Assembly (NCBI GenBank): GCA_026419785.1
Contig: JAODTK010004954.1
Location: 127,001 to 191,000, forward strand
Reading direction: 5' to 3'
Origin: Sclerodactyla briareus
Taxonomy: Eukaryota > Echinodermata > Holothuroidea > Dendrochirotida > Sclerodactylidae
Length of the DNA: 64,000 bases
Below, piece by piece: positions 35,155 to 46,609 of the stretch (position 1 is the first letter of the stretch; each line of letters starts with the position of its first letter). The notes beneath the pieces were generated by a model. The model did not search any database. It was not told where the DNA came from and was given only the letters and a program-made list of their open reading frames with translations. Both the position numbers and the translations under genes were made by a program.

Positions 35155-36310
35155 AATGAAGTAAGTTTATGAGGAAAAAATCCTCATTCGGGATTGTGCA
35201 GTCAATGTCAGATTTAACTTTGCGCTAAACTGGTATCAATTCATAAGGGTCCAACCCACCTGGAAAATCGACACCAAATCATGTTCATGGTTCATAATGA
35301 CAAGTGATAGTCATTTAGTGCTACTGCCGCGTCGTAACTAGTTTAATTTAATTACCAAGTACTGCACCCTCTCCCCACTAAATTAGTAATTGAAGTCACT
35401 AAAGATTTAACTCTCCATTCTTTCTAAAAGGTATTAGTGCTTGCTGGAGATTTTTTTATTGTGGTAGCATATGTAACGAGGTTCCCGTGGGTCATAGACG
35501 GGTTCTTGGTTATTCATTCATTTTTCTTATCATGATCAGGGTCAATATATGAGGGGTGAATACAAATTTGGCTGAATAGGCCTAACAATACGGCTAGGAA
35601 ACCGAGGAAGCAAACAATATATTAGTCAGGTTTGGGACAGGACTTTCATTTGGAGAATCTTGATGGGATAATGCCGATATATCCACGTCAAAACAGGAAT
35701 GGTAGCACCAATGAACCAGGCAACCCGTACACTTCATGACTCCTTGCTACGGTACTGTACGGACTAAGGTGGTGACTGCCAAAAAGTGAGCTGGCGAATA
35801 CACGCGTCCGGCGGCCAAGGTTTTTTACTGAATTTACCTGAACAGCCAAATTGCAATAACTGGCTGTTTTTTTTTTTTTTTTTTAGCGATAAGAGACTTC
35901 CGTCGTTGATGATCCCTTTTTGTCAATAATTTTCTTGAAGGTCAGTAGGTTGGTGCTGTGGACTGGCCTCCTTCCGACAGTTTCCCAGGTTTTCCAGGTT
36001 CTCCGAAAAATGATTCGTCTACTTCTAGCTTGTATATCGTGGCTTATTTTCTTAGAATTGTCTCTCGTACGGCTTCCTGTTCCACATCAAAAATATGCGC
36101 CAGGGTTCTATCATTTTTTTGCTGAACATAGTGTAGCCAGTTAGAGTTATGAGTTTATGAGTTATCACAACTGTTTCCCACATGACCAAAGTTAAAGGCC
36201 ATCTCCATTAGTTCATAGTAAAGCCCAACACAGGAGTTGTAGGATTTGTCTTCTCCTTTCCCCCCTCCCCAGAACAACATTATTCCGAAGAAAAAGGGAC
36301 ACCAATATTT
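35155..36310. other. No gene recognised
   Basis: AT-rich with a poly-T run near 35867-35884. The plus-strand open frame at 35920-36144 has no recognisable domain. Confidence 0.35.
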
Positions 36311-36316
36311 TTGTGG

Positions 36317-36448
36317 TCTCGAAGCCGAGACCGGAAGAATTGCCGAGACCAGGGAGGGTTCGAGACCGAGACCGAGACATAGACCCACAGGTGTCGAGAC
36401 CGAGACCAGCAAAAACACTAGTCTCGAGATCGGTCGCGAGACGAGACC
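36317..36448 (+). repeat. (GAGACC)n-type minisatellite, locus 2
   Basis: Units of GAGACCGAGACC with variants GAGACCGGAA and GTCTCGAGATCGG. It shares the GGTGTCGAGACCGAGACC phrase with 20838-20945. Confidence 0.7.
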
Positions 36449-36454
36449 GGCTAG

Positions 36455-37210
36455 AGTACACGACAACATCGCTTTGCTGATCAGATATTAATGGCCAAAT
36501 TAAGTGGGTTGGGCTAAACCCTAGCTACACTGTTTACGTAAACTTGTAAACGCAGACGGTTCTTGATTTAAGTTTGAAATCATTGCTGACAGATTCTTCC
36601 ATAAACAAATATATAGAGACGTAGAGCTGTGTTGACTATAATATTCTGCCTATTATTATGAAGAGTGAAAGTCTTAAACATTCTTCTACTGAAATTGCAC
36701 ATCCAGATTTTTGCTTTAGCCGGCAAGTGCCATTCCGGGACCTGGGAGGTATAAAAAAACACTAAAATTTCCCGGGAGCGCTACGTGCCAAGGGGGCCGC
36801 TCCGCTGAGATAGTTAATTGCAGTCCACAACGCCCCCCACTTTTCGTAACGGATTGATGCCTCTGCATGGTAAATTCATGCATGTGTTCCAGGCCGAGGT
36901 TGTGCTCCTTTCAGGCATGGTGGCACAGTCACCGGTCAGCGCAGCTGCCAAAGGCCATGCAAGTTTGCCTCATCCTGTCAGATCGAATGACGAGATAAGG
37001 CCGTATTGAATGTGAATTGATGATCTCAGCCTGATATGAGCGCATTTATGAAGGAAAAAATGCACATTCAAACACTACCATCAGTTATTCAAACACAATC
37101 ATTTTTTTCTGGTTCTTAAAGATGGAACAAGATAACATATACAGCACTGGAATAATCATATCCGTGACCCATAAATGAGAATTTGTTTAGAGTCGTGCAT
37201 ATACTGTAAA
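36455..37210. other. No gene recognised
   Basis: A GGCCGCTCCGCTGAGATAG phrase near 36795 is related to the shared core repeats. Open frames lack motifs. Confidence 0.4.
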
Positions 37211-38349
37211 GGCCGACGGGCAGACGAATCAATGCTATCACTCGTATGGCGTTGGTTCATATCCGTGTGAATGGCATTTGGAGTAGGAAAACCCAACCCT
37301 CACATTCAGATCCAATATTGGCCACTGACAGTGCAAAGATTTTTTTTTTTTTTTTTCAGTGTAATTCCACAACGAAAAGGCACTTTGTTTTTAGCTGATA
37401 GTGCGAGGAAAACGTCTTCTCTCGGGCCTCCGAAGGGCAGTTTCCGGCGATTTGGGGAGTGGTAAAACCTCGAAAATTTCCGGCTTCGCTCCGCGCCTAC
37501 CCATGGTGGCGCTCGCTCAGGTGGTGACCCACGCCCTGTCCGCTACCCCCCCCCTCCCCCCCCCCCCCCGGTTGACAAATTCGGCATACGCTCCTGGTTC
37601 ACAAAAGTAAAGTATTTCCTGTATGCCGGCAGTGATTCTGATCAAACTCCACGCAGCGCCCTGTAGCGCGACCAAATGCAGCGCGCCAGCATTCAGGCAT
37701 GGGACAGGAATCTGCTAGTAAATTCACCCTAGCTGATGCATATGACGCAGTCCCGCACGTGGCCGACCATGCGTATTAGCAAGCCATACTTTACTTTCGG
37801 CTGGTATGCTACCCTGTGTAAATTTGACTATAAGAAGTCAGTTGATAGCGTGTACCGCATTACACTTGGAGAATCACGTCCGACGCTACAACCCTCGTGT
37901 CAAATAAAGAGAGAAAGGAACGAGAACCAAAATGTCACTAAAAGTAAGTCCATCCATTCTACTCTTGTCAAGGTTACATTCAAAGCCAAATTGTGATCCA
38001 TCAGATTCCCTTTACACTGACACAGGTAAAAGACGGAAATATGTATTCAAAATTTCGCATGAAAATAAATTATATTATTTTGCAATATCGTGAGAACGAT
38101 TTTGTAAGTTTTCATGTTAGCTACGGGGTTCAAGTACATGCTCAAAGCTACGCTCATGTCAATTTCCTATCTTTGAAGGCTGATGGTGACGTAACATATT
38201 TCCTTTCAACTAGCACGGGAGAAAGACGGCAATAGGTTTATGCACATGAAAATGTATCAGTTCTTTTACAAATTTGTAACAATTGTGTAAGTTTTTATCA
38301 TTATACGATCTATAGTAGTTACCACAGGTGTTCTCGAAATTACGTGTTT

Positions 38350-38815
38350 CAAACTATTGGTGCGTTCTTTCGAACTGGTAATACCGTATATACGAGATAA
38401 AACGCGTTCTTTCGGTACAAAAGTGGTGACTTTAAGTGGTAACTTTGGGAATTATCCAATGAACCTCCACTTCCACGACTTGTATCAAAATGGCGACCAT
38501 TCGATACTCTCCATGCAGAAATCGCGAGTCATTCCGAAATGTTCCATCTATAAAAAGGTAAATCATGTGAATAACTTATAGATGAGAATGTTAGGACCGG
38601 AATCATGCAATTGAATTGAAAAAATTATCGACGTATGAGCGATTTCACGCAAATTAGTGCAGCGTCGAACTTCGGAAAGCGAGGACTTCTCGCGGAACCA
38701 CTACTCTGTGCACTGCAATGACACAGTGGAGCCAGCTGTATTGGAAAAGTGTTGGGGTCGAGAGAACGCATTTCACCAGTTGGGAACTCGTATGTACGGT
38801 ATGTACGAGTTCACT
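38350..38815. mobile_element. Copy-specific ~450-bp segment, possible DNA element
   Basis: Copy 1 of the large repeat passes directly from AAACTA to CACTACAGGTCGTATACG (about 13538-13570). Copy 2 has about 450 bp extra. The left edge reads TTGGTGCGTTCTTTCGAAC. The reverse of the right side reads CTGGTGAAATGCGTTCTCTC, an imperfect inverted match. A deletion in copy 1 is the alternative. Confidence 0.35.
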
Positions 38816-40297
38816 ACGAGAACACTACGAGGTCGTATACGATTGGGAAACCGCGCGATTTCGAAAATTCGACGGGGCCTTATACGGTTCCTTCTCGCTC
38901 CAGTACTAGTGATACTCTCACATGGTATCCGGCAGTTTACATACCTGCAAGACCTTGGGGTGTCTGAAAGTTGGAAAAGTTCGTATACGGTAACTCCACG
39001 CCGTTCCCAAGACCAAGTGTATTTCAATTCACTGGCGCGCTCACGTCTACGATGGGCAAGTCGTTCTCAGCGACGCAAACCACTGCACACACACAATTTG
39101 TGTACAAAATGGAGGGACTAGGTGACCAAGATATAATACTATTCACACGTTTTTTTTTTAACATGAAAATTGAAAATTGGGCGAAAAACAGCCATGTGAC
39201 TGAAAGCATCATTCAGTGGAGTTTACACCCTGCAAGGACCCTCGTGACACAAATTTGCAAAACCACATGGGCAAGTATATTTTCTTTCCTCGAATTCGAA
39301 ACAATGCTTTTCCTAAAATCAATCACTGTCCCAGTTTAATCTACACAATTGTAGATTACTTCTGCTAAGCTCATTGTAAATGAAAATTCCGAACGTTCAC
39401 TGTGACTGGAAAGCTTCATTTCGACGTCGAATTCGGGTTTTCGGACGAATTATGGGACGGCCAGAAGTTTTGAAAAAGCACGTGCCATCATATTTTATCT
39501 GGTTTTCGACTGTCGAACGTTTCGTTAATAGGTATAGTGGATCTTTTTTATGGGATACTTGCCTAGCAGATCGAACCTACATAAGACTCAGTACCGGCAA
39601 TTATAGGGTGCTGGCCTGGATATACTCACCTTTCAGGCCCGTAGCCAACAAAATTTGGAGGAGTGGGTCCTTTTTCCAGTGTGGACTTTGCAAGAATTAT
39701 CCCTTGTCCATCATGTCGACCATGAAATAGTGCTGTCTCATTGAAACCATGGTAAACACTAGGTAATTCGAATTAACTGATTAAGACGAAGACTGAACAT
39801 GCTGATCTGAATTTCTGAAATCCGGTTCAGAAATATATTTCATCCTGCCCTTTCGGTATAGGGGCTGGAAAGCGAACCTTGTCCTTGCACAATTAATATG
39901 GGTGGGTCGATCGAACGCTCCGACACCCCTGGCTGTCACCTGCGAATCTTTCGCCAGGTGAACAGTATAAGGTCATGATTCAATGATTCAATGTGATTCA
40001 ATGAAGAAGTAGAAGTGACCAAACAGGCAGCCGCATGTCAGTTGCCTAACCCTCGTACATCCCTTCCCCAGTCTCTCATTGAGCACTCAGTGAGAAAGCC
40101 AGGCGTAACCGTTTCACAGCCCTGTATGAATGAACAGGCCGAGATTTGAATTCTTCAGGTCTTTCGGGTGGTAAGCAGATGCTCTGTGGTAACCACGCGG
40201 ATGAATATCGTATTGACATGATTGAGTGTTCCTACTAATGAGGTTTTATCGCGGGGAATTAATACTGGAATGTGCTAGGCTCCGGTTCGTAGCGAAC

Positions 40298-41057
40298 TAG
40301 CCTGTTGAAACAGGCGTTTGACTTTGCACACCTGCGTATCCGCCGCATTCACTATAGTGTAGGGTGGCCCTTTAACCAATCGGTGATTTGCCTAAACAAA
40401 CGCCTGTTGCAGTCGTTTCTGCTCGCTGTCGAGGGAATCATGGGCGGTGCTAGTGGGCGGTGCGACGTTCAACGTTGATTGCGCAATCGGACATTATTTC
40501 TTTCACTAAATTACGAGAAACGGCCATGTTTGCTGGAAAATTACTCTGTTGGTCGAATTGTAATTATTTAGAAACATCCAACAAGTTTCGGCATACGTTA
40601 GATGGATTTCTTTTTATTTGCCCATTTGAAGGATTCATATTTTTCTGAACGTCTGCGGCGATACCAAACAAGCCGCAATACGCCTGCGCATAGCCGAAAC
40701 AGTGCCTCGGTCAATTTTTAGGCTCAAAAGGGCATTATTCTTCGATCAATTCTCCTTTTCGGTGTTGTAAAATGTTAATGAAAGTCTTCTGTAAATATTT
40801 ATGACCTATATATTGGGCGACTTTCCTCCCGGAATCTATCATTGTTGCTCCCATCCATATCAACGCCCGTGTGCTACTGAGACTGACATCCACGACGTCA
40901 CCCTGAAACGTAATGAGCAAAATCCCAATTTTCTGGATTTGCCAAACGAAGTCCTGCAACGATATGTTGGTGATATTCGACCGTGGTATATATACTAAAG
41001 AGCGATAGCCCCCTCTATTTTAGGAACGGATTCTCCATATCGTCTGCTTAGAGGCTA
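40298..41057. mobile_element. 760-bp DNA element with 9-bp target-site duplication
   Basis: GTAGCGAAC flanks it at 40289-40297 and 41058-41066. The uninterrupted site GTAGCGAAC is present in copy 1 near 15123, so this is an insertion. The ends are TAGCCT (left) and AGGCTA (right), a 6-bp inverted repeat. Near the left end CAGGCGTTTG (40311-40320) is repeated inverted as CAAACGCCTG (about 40397-40406). A 9-bp duplication fits Mutator-like elements. An 8-bp reading (hAT or P) is possible if one base belongs to the element. The two short open frames inside (40460-40648 plus, 40735-40959 minus) are not recognised as transposase, so it is probably non-autonomous. Confidence 0.75.
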
Positions 41058-41869
41058 GTAGCGAACAGGTATGTTCGAGTATGCGTACGTGTATCAGTGT
41101 ATATGTCCTGTTTGCATGACTGTCCGTAAATTTCACCCATTTACATTTAAATGTTATGGTTTGATTGAAAAAGTTATCTATCTCTCTTTCGATATCCTAA
41201 AATGTTTTGAAGCCGTGGAATATTGTAGATATGAATTCTGAATATTCTGAATTCTGTTTTTTCTGTTACCTACCTGTTTTGTGACTGTTATGTGTTGCTA
41301 TATTTCCAGCGATTTTGCCATTCCAGTCCTTGGATACCTTGTTGTGAAAATAGTTTAAATTCAAGATTATCATGCTCCCCCCCCTCCAAAAATGATCTAT
41401 AAAATGAATCCTTCCTAATTTTCCTTCTTAAATTTATTTTTTTGTCTTCTCGGGAGGGAGGATTCGCTTACAAAATGAATTAGTAAAACCACTCTTCCTC
41501 TCTTCTTTTCCAGTCTCCAAATATAGGAAATTGTGGAAAAACTAGTGAAATGCCCAACTCTGTCGAGAATGGTCATTGCCTTTGAAAATCCATATTTCAT
41601 GTGAATTCAATCCAATTCCAAGGGGAGACCTACTCGATACAGTTCCCTGTTACGAAATTAGAACACCTTACACATTCAGAACATCGTAAATTTTTCTAAC
41701 TCTGAGAGTGAAGCTACAACCCCCATAAAAAATTATATTCTAGGTATTTGAATAATAAGCTAATGCTTTATGAATTCGTGCTTTGTTACGGAATATTGAT
41801 CCATTGGCCATCTACATCTACGGAAATTTAGGGAATCAAGAAAATCGTTAAAAACCCCAAGGTTTTCAC

Positions 41870-42245
41870 TCCAAAAATTCATGGACCTAATTTAAGTAGT
41901 TGTGGCGTAGTAATTACAATAGAAAATCGATAATTTGTGGCTTTCACCTTGTCGTAAATTTTGGAAATCGTTTGACCATTAAAAATATGGTTTAACAATT
42001 TCACAGCAGTTTTTGCAACAATTGTCGGGAACACTTGTACTTTGTGTGACTTTCCCCTCATTCCGCAAAATTGATATCGTGTCGATCGACAGCGGAACAA
42101 AACTGTAAAACCCTGTCTGCCTGTCTGTCTGTGACTGTCTGTCTGTCCATCCCGTCCGTCTGTCTGTCTGTTGTTAAATTAGCCCGCTAGCCTCACTGTG
42201 TGGAAATTGTGGGAACCTTTCATTGGCATCGAGTGAGCCTGTGGG
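41870..42245 (+). repeat. Unassigned flank with (CTGT)n microsatellite
   Basis: Tetranucleotide CTGT repeats with interruptions run from about 42113 to 42173. The rest is AT-rich with no motif. Confidence 0.6.
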
Positions 42246-42249
42246 TTAT

Positions 42250-43555
42250 GTAGGCTGTAGCGCATATTTGATATTTAATCCTTGTCTGGGAAAAGGACCA
42301 TGCGACAATCACTAATGCCCGGTATCTCGAAAGAAATAGTTTACATCACCAGAGATCTCCCTTCCAATACTTCATTGTGGGTTATCTCATTGCCAGATAT
42401 TACAATTCATCTTTACTGTAAAATTATATCGAGGTTAAGGCTCTCCCAACTCAGGGTATTAACACAAAAAACTAAATCCGCAGACAAAGAAACAACATTC
42501 ACTCATAGGCACACACAATTGCTCGAATTTACAACTTTTCCGTAGGTGAAAGGGCGCTGTCGGGTTCACAATGTATGTTCAATTGACAGGCCTACGTGAA
42601 CAGGCGCCGGAGCTGGTAGTAGGTGCAATCATATGCACCATGCCTTTTTTTAGCGTACTGGGCCGCCGTGGCATCAGTCAGGGAAATTCATCAAGATTTG
42701 TCATCGCAACCGTTTGCTATAGCGAACAGTAGAGTAATATACTAGTAATAATAGCATAACTTTCTGCGATAACAGGCGATACCAAGCTTTCCGAATTATA
42801 CATTGGGTGTTGAGGGGGCATGTGCGTGGTGTGTGTACGTGTGCTTTTGTGTGTGCCCATCTTTTTTTCAAACGTTTTTCTCGCTAATATGTCCGAGTTT
42901 GAAAGGACTCAGACTGTCCAAAATTTTAATACACGAGTGTAAAGCGTCACAAATACACTATTCTTTCAAAATCAGGCAGTATTGTACATTTGGGGAATTT
43001 AGGGAAAAGATAGCCTTAACTCGTTCTTATCGGTTGTTGTTCGACATTTGCATAAGTATGACGCAGCATTCGTTCGAGGAAGCACTCATCATTGAGTTTT
43101 TTGTCCCTGTTTATTGTATACCAATAGGTGTAAATCGCCACTGACGAACTTGAGTTCGAAGAGCGCTCTATAATTGTTTTTTTTGTTTGTTTTTTTCATA
43201 TTCCTACAGATCACTCTCCTGTTCATGATGTTGGTGCTGCTGGTTTCGATGGCATCCTTGACCACTTGGTAACTTTGAATTCTCTGTGAAATAGCCATGT
43301 TGCTCACACAACCTTGAGGATTATTAATTCCAGGCTCTAAGGAAAGAATCTAGAGAAAAAGAACAGCGTCTTGTGTGCTGAATTGAGAGTGAATTGCTCT
43401 ATCTAACCTCTCCCTACTGTGTGACTGTGTGGTTCATATACCAGGCCACATCGTGTTTAAGTAGAATAGCCCAACGGAAACATTGTCAGTGTATTGTGCC
43501 CCCAAACCATTTTATTGTTAGCATAATTGAGCTAGTTATGTAAGCGAAAGATAAT
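42250..43555. other. Start of duplicated block; no gene recognised
   Basis: Near 42535 the phrase CCGTAGGTGAAAGGGCGCTG followed by TCGGGTTCACA recurs at 47577 and 48368 in variant form, each time with a GTAAG-like or GTGAA-like donor context. It could mark a decayed exon end, but no coding frame is visible. Confidence 0.3.
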
Positions 43556-43559
43556 GATT

Positions 43560-45075
43560 CTTTTTTCCGGAGCAGGCCTGGTTAAAATAGCTTACTCACT
43601 TTCGCAGACCACACTCCTAGATGTGAATTTATAACATCACGAGTAACTGAAGCCAATTCTTTAAAAAGGTGAGCTCGTACTAGAGTTGTGCAAACGGAAC
43701 ATATCCTAATCTTCTGACCAATGGCCCGGTCACCGTGGCGCTCCCAATCATCCAGTCACTATACACTATAATATATATGGGGGGGCACTGCCCCCCCCCT
43801 CACGAGACAAGTATCTCGGTACGCGCCTGATCGGCTTGGTGTTGATGCGCAGGAAATTATTCCAAATGAGTTGTTTTGAGGATATCATCATGATAGTAAT
43901 ATCCTCCAAATACTCACTTTGAGTCAAATTCCAACACTTTGATGATTGCATACACAAAACTAATAATGTGCTTACCTATAACACCAAACTGAAAATTCCT
44001 TCTGATATGCTCGTCGTTGCATTTCTATCTTTTAAATCGTTATGCCCTTGATGAGTCTCACCCAAATCCCCGGTCTTGCCTGAATAATCGGAACTTCGAT
44101 TGTGGTGGTTGTTTTTCGTCTCCAAAACAAAATATGCGAAATGGTAATCTAACAACTTCTTCTTCTTTTCCTCCTCCTTCGCTTCTTTCCTCTTTTCCTT
44201 TGTCCTTTTCCTTTCCTTCTTCTCTTTTCCTTCTTATCATTCTTCTTCTCCTTCTTCTCTTCTCCTTCTTCTCCTTCTTCTCCTTCTTCTTCTTCTTCTT
44301 CTTCTTCTTCTTCTTCTTCTTCTTCTTCTTCTTCTTCTTCTTCTTCTTCTTCTTCTTCTTCTTCTTCTTCTTCTTCTTCTCCTTCTTCTCCTTCTTCTCC
44401 TTCTTCTCCTTCTTCTTCTCCTTCTTCTCCTTCTCTTTCGCCTTTGCCTCCTCCTCCTGCTCCTTCTTCTTCTCCTTCTTCTTCTCCTTCTTCTCCTTCT
44501 TCTCCTTCTTCTCCTTCTTCTCCTTCTTCTCCTTCTTCTTCTCCTTCTTCTTTTGGAATGGGTAAGGTGAAGACCGTGTTCTGCTCAGCTGATAGAGGAA
44601 AGGGCTGTTAGCTAGACGAAAAACAAATTCCGGGGAACAATAGGTCGGGTGTATACAGGTTACCGGTATCTTTGAAGCATGTAAAGGATCGATTGAATTA
44701 TGATGGAACAACGTTCTTTCCAACTGGGTCAATTCTATTTTTCACCTGCATGTTTTCTGACCTGTGAGCCGATTTATTACTTGATTAATTTGTCACCAGA
44801 AGGCGATGATTACGAATATACCGAGTAATCGTCTCAGAATCAGTGAACATATTTCGGAAACAAACTGCTTTCGACATCTCTTTTGAACTGTTAAAGACTG
44901 ATCCCTAATGTTCAATTTTCCAAAACGTAAGCATATTGTGTTTTTGGTGTTAAACTTATATTGTTTCTGTTCTGCAACAATATCGTATATGCCCTCAGAA
45001 CTTCATAGTCAGATACATTTCACATCCATCCCCCCGCCACCTCTAGGACCATGCTCCATGTTGGCCTATATTTTA
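43560..45075 (+). repeat. Duplicated block R4, copy 1
   Basis: Matches 48880-50310. Shared phrases include GGCTGGTTAAAATAGC, GTTGTTTTGAGGATATCA, AGCTGATAGAG, ACAAATTCCGGGGAACAAT and CAGAATCAGTGAA. It contains the large TTC tract, which is short in the other copy. It precedes the mini-exon array, as copy 2 also does. Confidence 0.75.
44161..44553 (+). repeat. Large TTC/GAA triplet tract
   Basis: About 390 bp of TTC with TCC interruptions. The pure part runs about 98 bp (44283-44380, roughly 32 triplets). The sister locus near 49606-49645 has only a short version, so this copy expanded after duplication. Open frames of poly-F or poly-K/E over it are artefacts. Confidence 0.9.
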
Positions 45076-45440
45076 GGCTAATCGCCATAATTGACTGTAA
45101 AAGAGAAAAGGAATTCCCCTGGTCCCTGGGCTGGTAGTAACGGAATTCTGACTGGAGTACCACAAACTCTGTCGTCCTACCTCTCCGTTCGCAGCCGCCA
45201 CTTTAGGTGGGCGGGTGGCGGTCCGGTTTTTGGGTATCTGAGCATCCTCCCACTCCAGGGAAGGGTTGTTGGGTTTTGGGCATCAGTATTGCAAGGTGAG
45301 TTGCCGGGTCCATAACGAGATCAAGTGGGGAGGGTCGTTGCCATATTATGAAATGTCGTTTATGCCTAGTCGACGTACAGGGGGGGGTGGTTGGGTGGCG
45401 GTTATTGATTGGCTATTCTTTTCTTCCCTCGGTGTCACAG

Positions 45441-45493
45441 ATAACGTCAACTTCCGAGCGTTCAATAATATGACTGCGGATCAACCCACTTCC
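45441..45493 (+). CDS. Type-B mini-exon, copy B1 (partial gene)
   Basis: It follows the acceptor CGGTGTCACAG and is followed by GTGAATACC. It begins ATAACGTCAACTTCCGAGCG like the other B copies but is 53 bp rather than 48, with extra bases after TTCAAT, and the end reads CCCACTTCC rather than CCCACGCC. In the family frame the shorter copies read DNVNLRAFNVTADHPR, where the first codon is completed by the previous exon. This copy is frame-disturbed. It lies 225 bp before exon A1. Function unknown. Confidence 0.35.
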
Positions 45494-45717
45494 GTGAATA
45501 CCTTGAGTTATTTGTAACAAATGTACGTTCCGACGTAGGAACGTAAATTGGTGAAAGCGCATTCAGCTCTCGGTAAGCGGCTTATGGAAGATATGTAATG
45601 TACGATGAGAAATATTATATCCACATACGAGCGTTATCATTACTTGAAAATCACCTACATTCTCCACCTTGCGATGTTGGCACATTCTACCTCTATTTCA
45701 CTGTCATGCTTCTACAG

Positions 45718-45817
45718 GCGAACGATTGTTCCTGTGCTTATGCCTGTGGTGTGCTTTGGCACCTCCTGCTGTGCGATTGTACTGACGATCAACTCAACTA
45801 CAAGAAACGAGATGAAG
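45718..45817 (+). CDS. Type-A cysteine-rich mini-exon, copy A1
   Basis: It follows a good polypyrimidine acceptor (TGCTTCTACAG). The frame containing the early cysteines (NDCSCAYACG) runs through DCTDDQLNYKKRDE to the end. Compared with the other A copies it has one extra base near the start and lacks a G in the CC-x2-C region, so only five of six cysteines are in one frame. The donor reads GAAGTTAGG, one G short of the usual GAAG|GTTAG. These changes are single-base and could be assembly errors. The alternating B-A-B order with neighbours supports an exon rather than chance. Confidence 0.4.
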
Positions 45818-46230
45818 TTAGGTTACTGGAGCGTGAGGGGATCAACGTCAGTGGGAAGGCTGTCATTATATTCGAGACCTACTATTAAACCTAGACCTAC
45901 GAGCATTCAGCTGGAAAAGAAGAAATAGGAATTCTGCTAGTAGTGCACGCTGTTGTCTACCTCTCCGTTCGCACCGCACTTCAGGTGGGCGGGGCGGTCG
46001 GTTGGGTATTGAGACATCCTCCCACTCATGAGGACATCCATCCACCCGTCTGGTCAAGGAGGGTTGGTAGGTGGTCATCAGTATTGCAGGTGAGTTTGCG
46101 GGTTCTCAACGAGATCAGTGTGGGTAGTTTGCACAAGAATTGCATGGTCGTTACGATGGTGGAAGTGAGCGGGGGGGGGGGGGGGGGGGGGGATTGCTGT
46201 GGCTAATCTTTTTCGTTTTCGGTGTCACAG

Positions 46231-46278
46231 ATAACGTCAACTTACGAGCGTTCAATGTGACTGCGGATCAACCACGCC
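46231..46278 (+). CDS. Type-B mini-exon, copy B2
   Basis: Exactly 48 bp between CGGTGTCACAG and GTGAATACC. It needs one base from the previous exon (G from GAAG|) to start with GAT and leaves one base (C), so it is phase 1-1. It encodes 16 residues beginning DNVNLRAFNVTAD. This copy reads CAACCACGCC at the end where B3 reads CACCCACGCC. It is 105 bp upstream of A2. A symmetric exon of this kind can be duplicated without frame change. The protein family is not recognised. Confidence 0.5.
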
Positions 46279-46382
46279 GTGAATACCTTTAGTTATTTGT
46301 ATCATTCATTACTGAAAATAACAGTCTACACCTTGCGGATGTTTGCACATTCTACCTCTATTTCACTGCCATGCTTCTACAG

Positions 46383-46479
46383 GCGACGATTGTTCATGTG
46401 CCATGACCTGTGGTCTCTTGGCCGTTATGCTGTGCGGATTGTACTGACGAGCAACTCAACTACAAGAAACGAGAGGAAG
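46383..46479 (+). CDS. Type-A cysteine-rich mini-exon, copy A2
   Basis: It runs from TTCTAC|AG to GAAG|GTTAGT. Entered in phase 1 it reads DDCSCAMTCGLL at the start. The end in the family frame is DCTDEQLNYKKREE. Two single-base gaps (in CTTCGGCCCGT, where this copy reads CTTGGCCGT) shift the middle, so the exon is 97 bp against 99 for the family consensus length. Copy A3 has both bases. At synonymous sites it differs from the left-cluster exon at 3934 while keeping cysteines and the KKR. Alternatives: a decayed duplicate or a sequencing indel. Confidence 0.5.
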
Positions 46480-46609
46480 GTTAGTTTACTGGAGCGTGAG
46501 GGGATAAAGTCTCAGTGGGAAGGCCTGTAATTATATCTGAAACTAATATTAAATCTAGACCTAACGAGCATTTCAGCTGGAAAAGAAGAAAATTCCGGCG
46601 TCCGTAGTG

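Larger units (their letters stand above)
37213..41866 (+). repeat. Large dispersed repeat, copy 2
   Basis: Collinear with 12358-15890 (see that entry for shared phrases). It is longer for two reasons: a ~450-bp segment at about 38350-38815 and a 760-bp insertion at 40298-41057. It carries a poly-C stretch (about 37547-37570) and the core motif at 37493-37512. Open frames such as 38657-39121 and 39380-39730 are not conserved in copy 1. Confidence 0.75.

Noticed and set aside
35920-36144. Possible retroelement C-terminus
   Set aside because: I compared both strands with LINE and Penelope end motifs and found no ordered match.
44017-44732. Long open frames of poly-F (plus) and poly-K/E (minus)
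   Set aside because: They are produced by the TTC/GAA triplet tract, which gives open frames on both strands.
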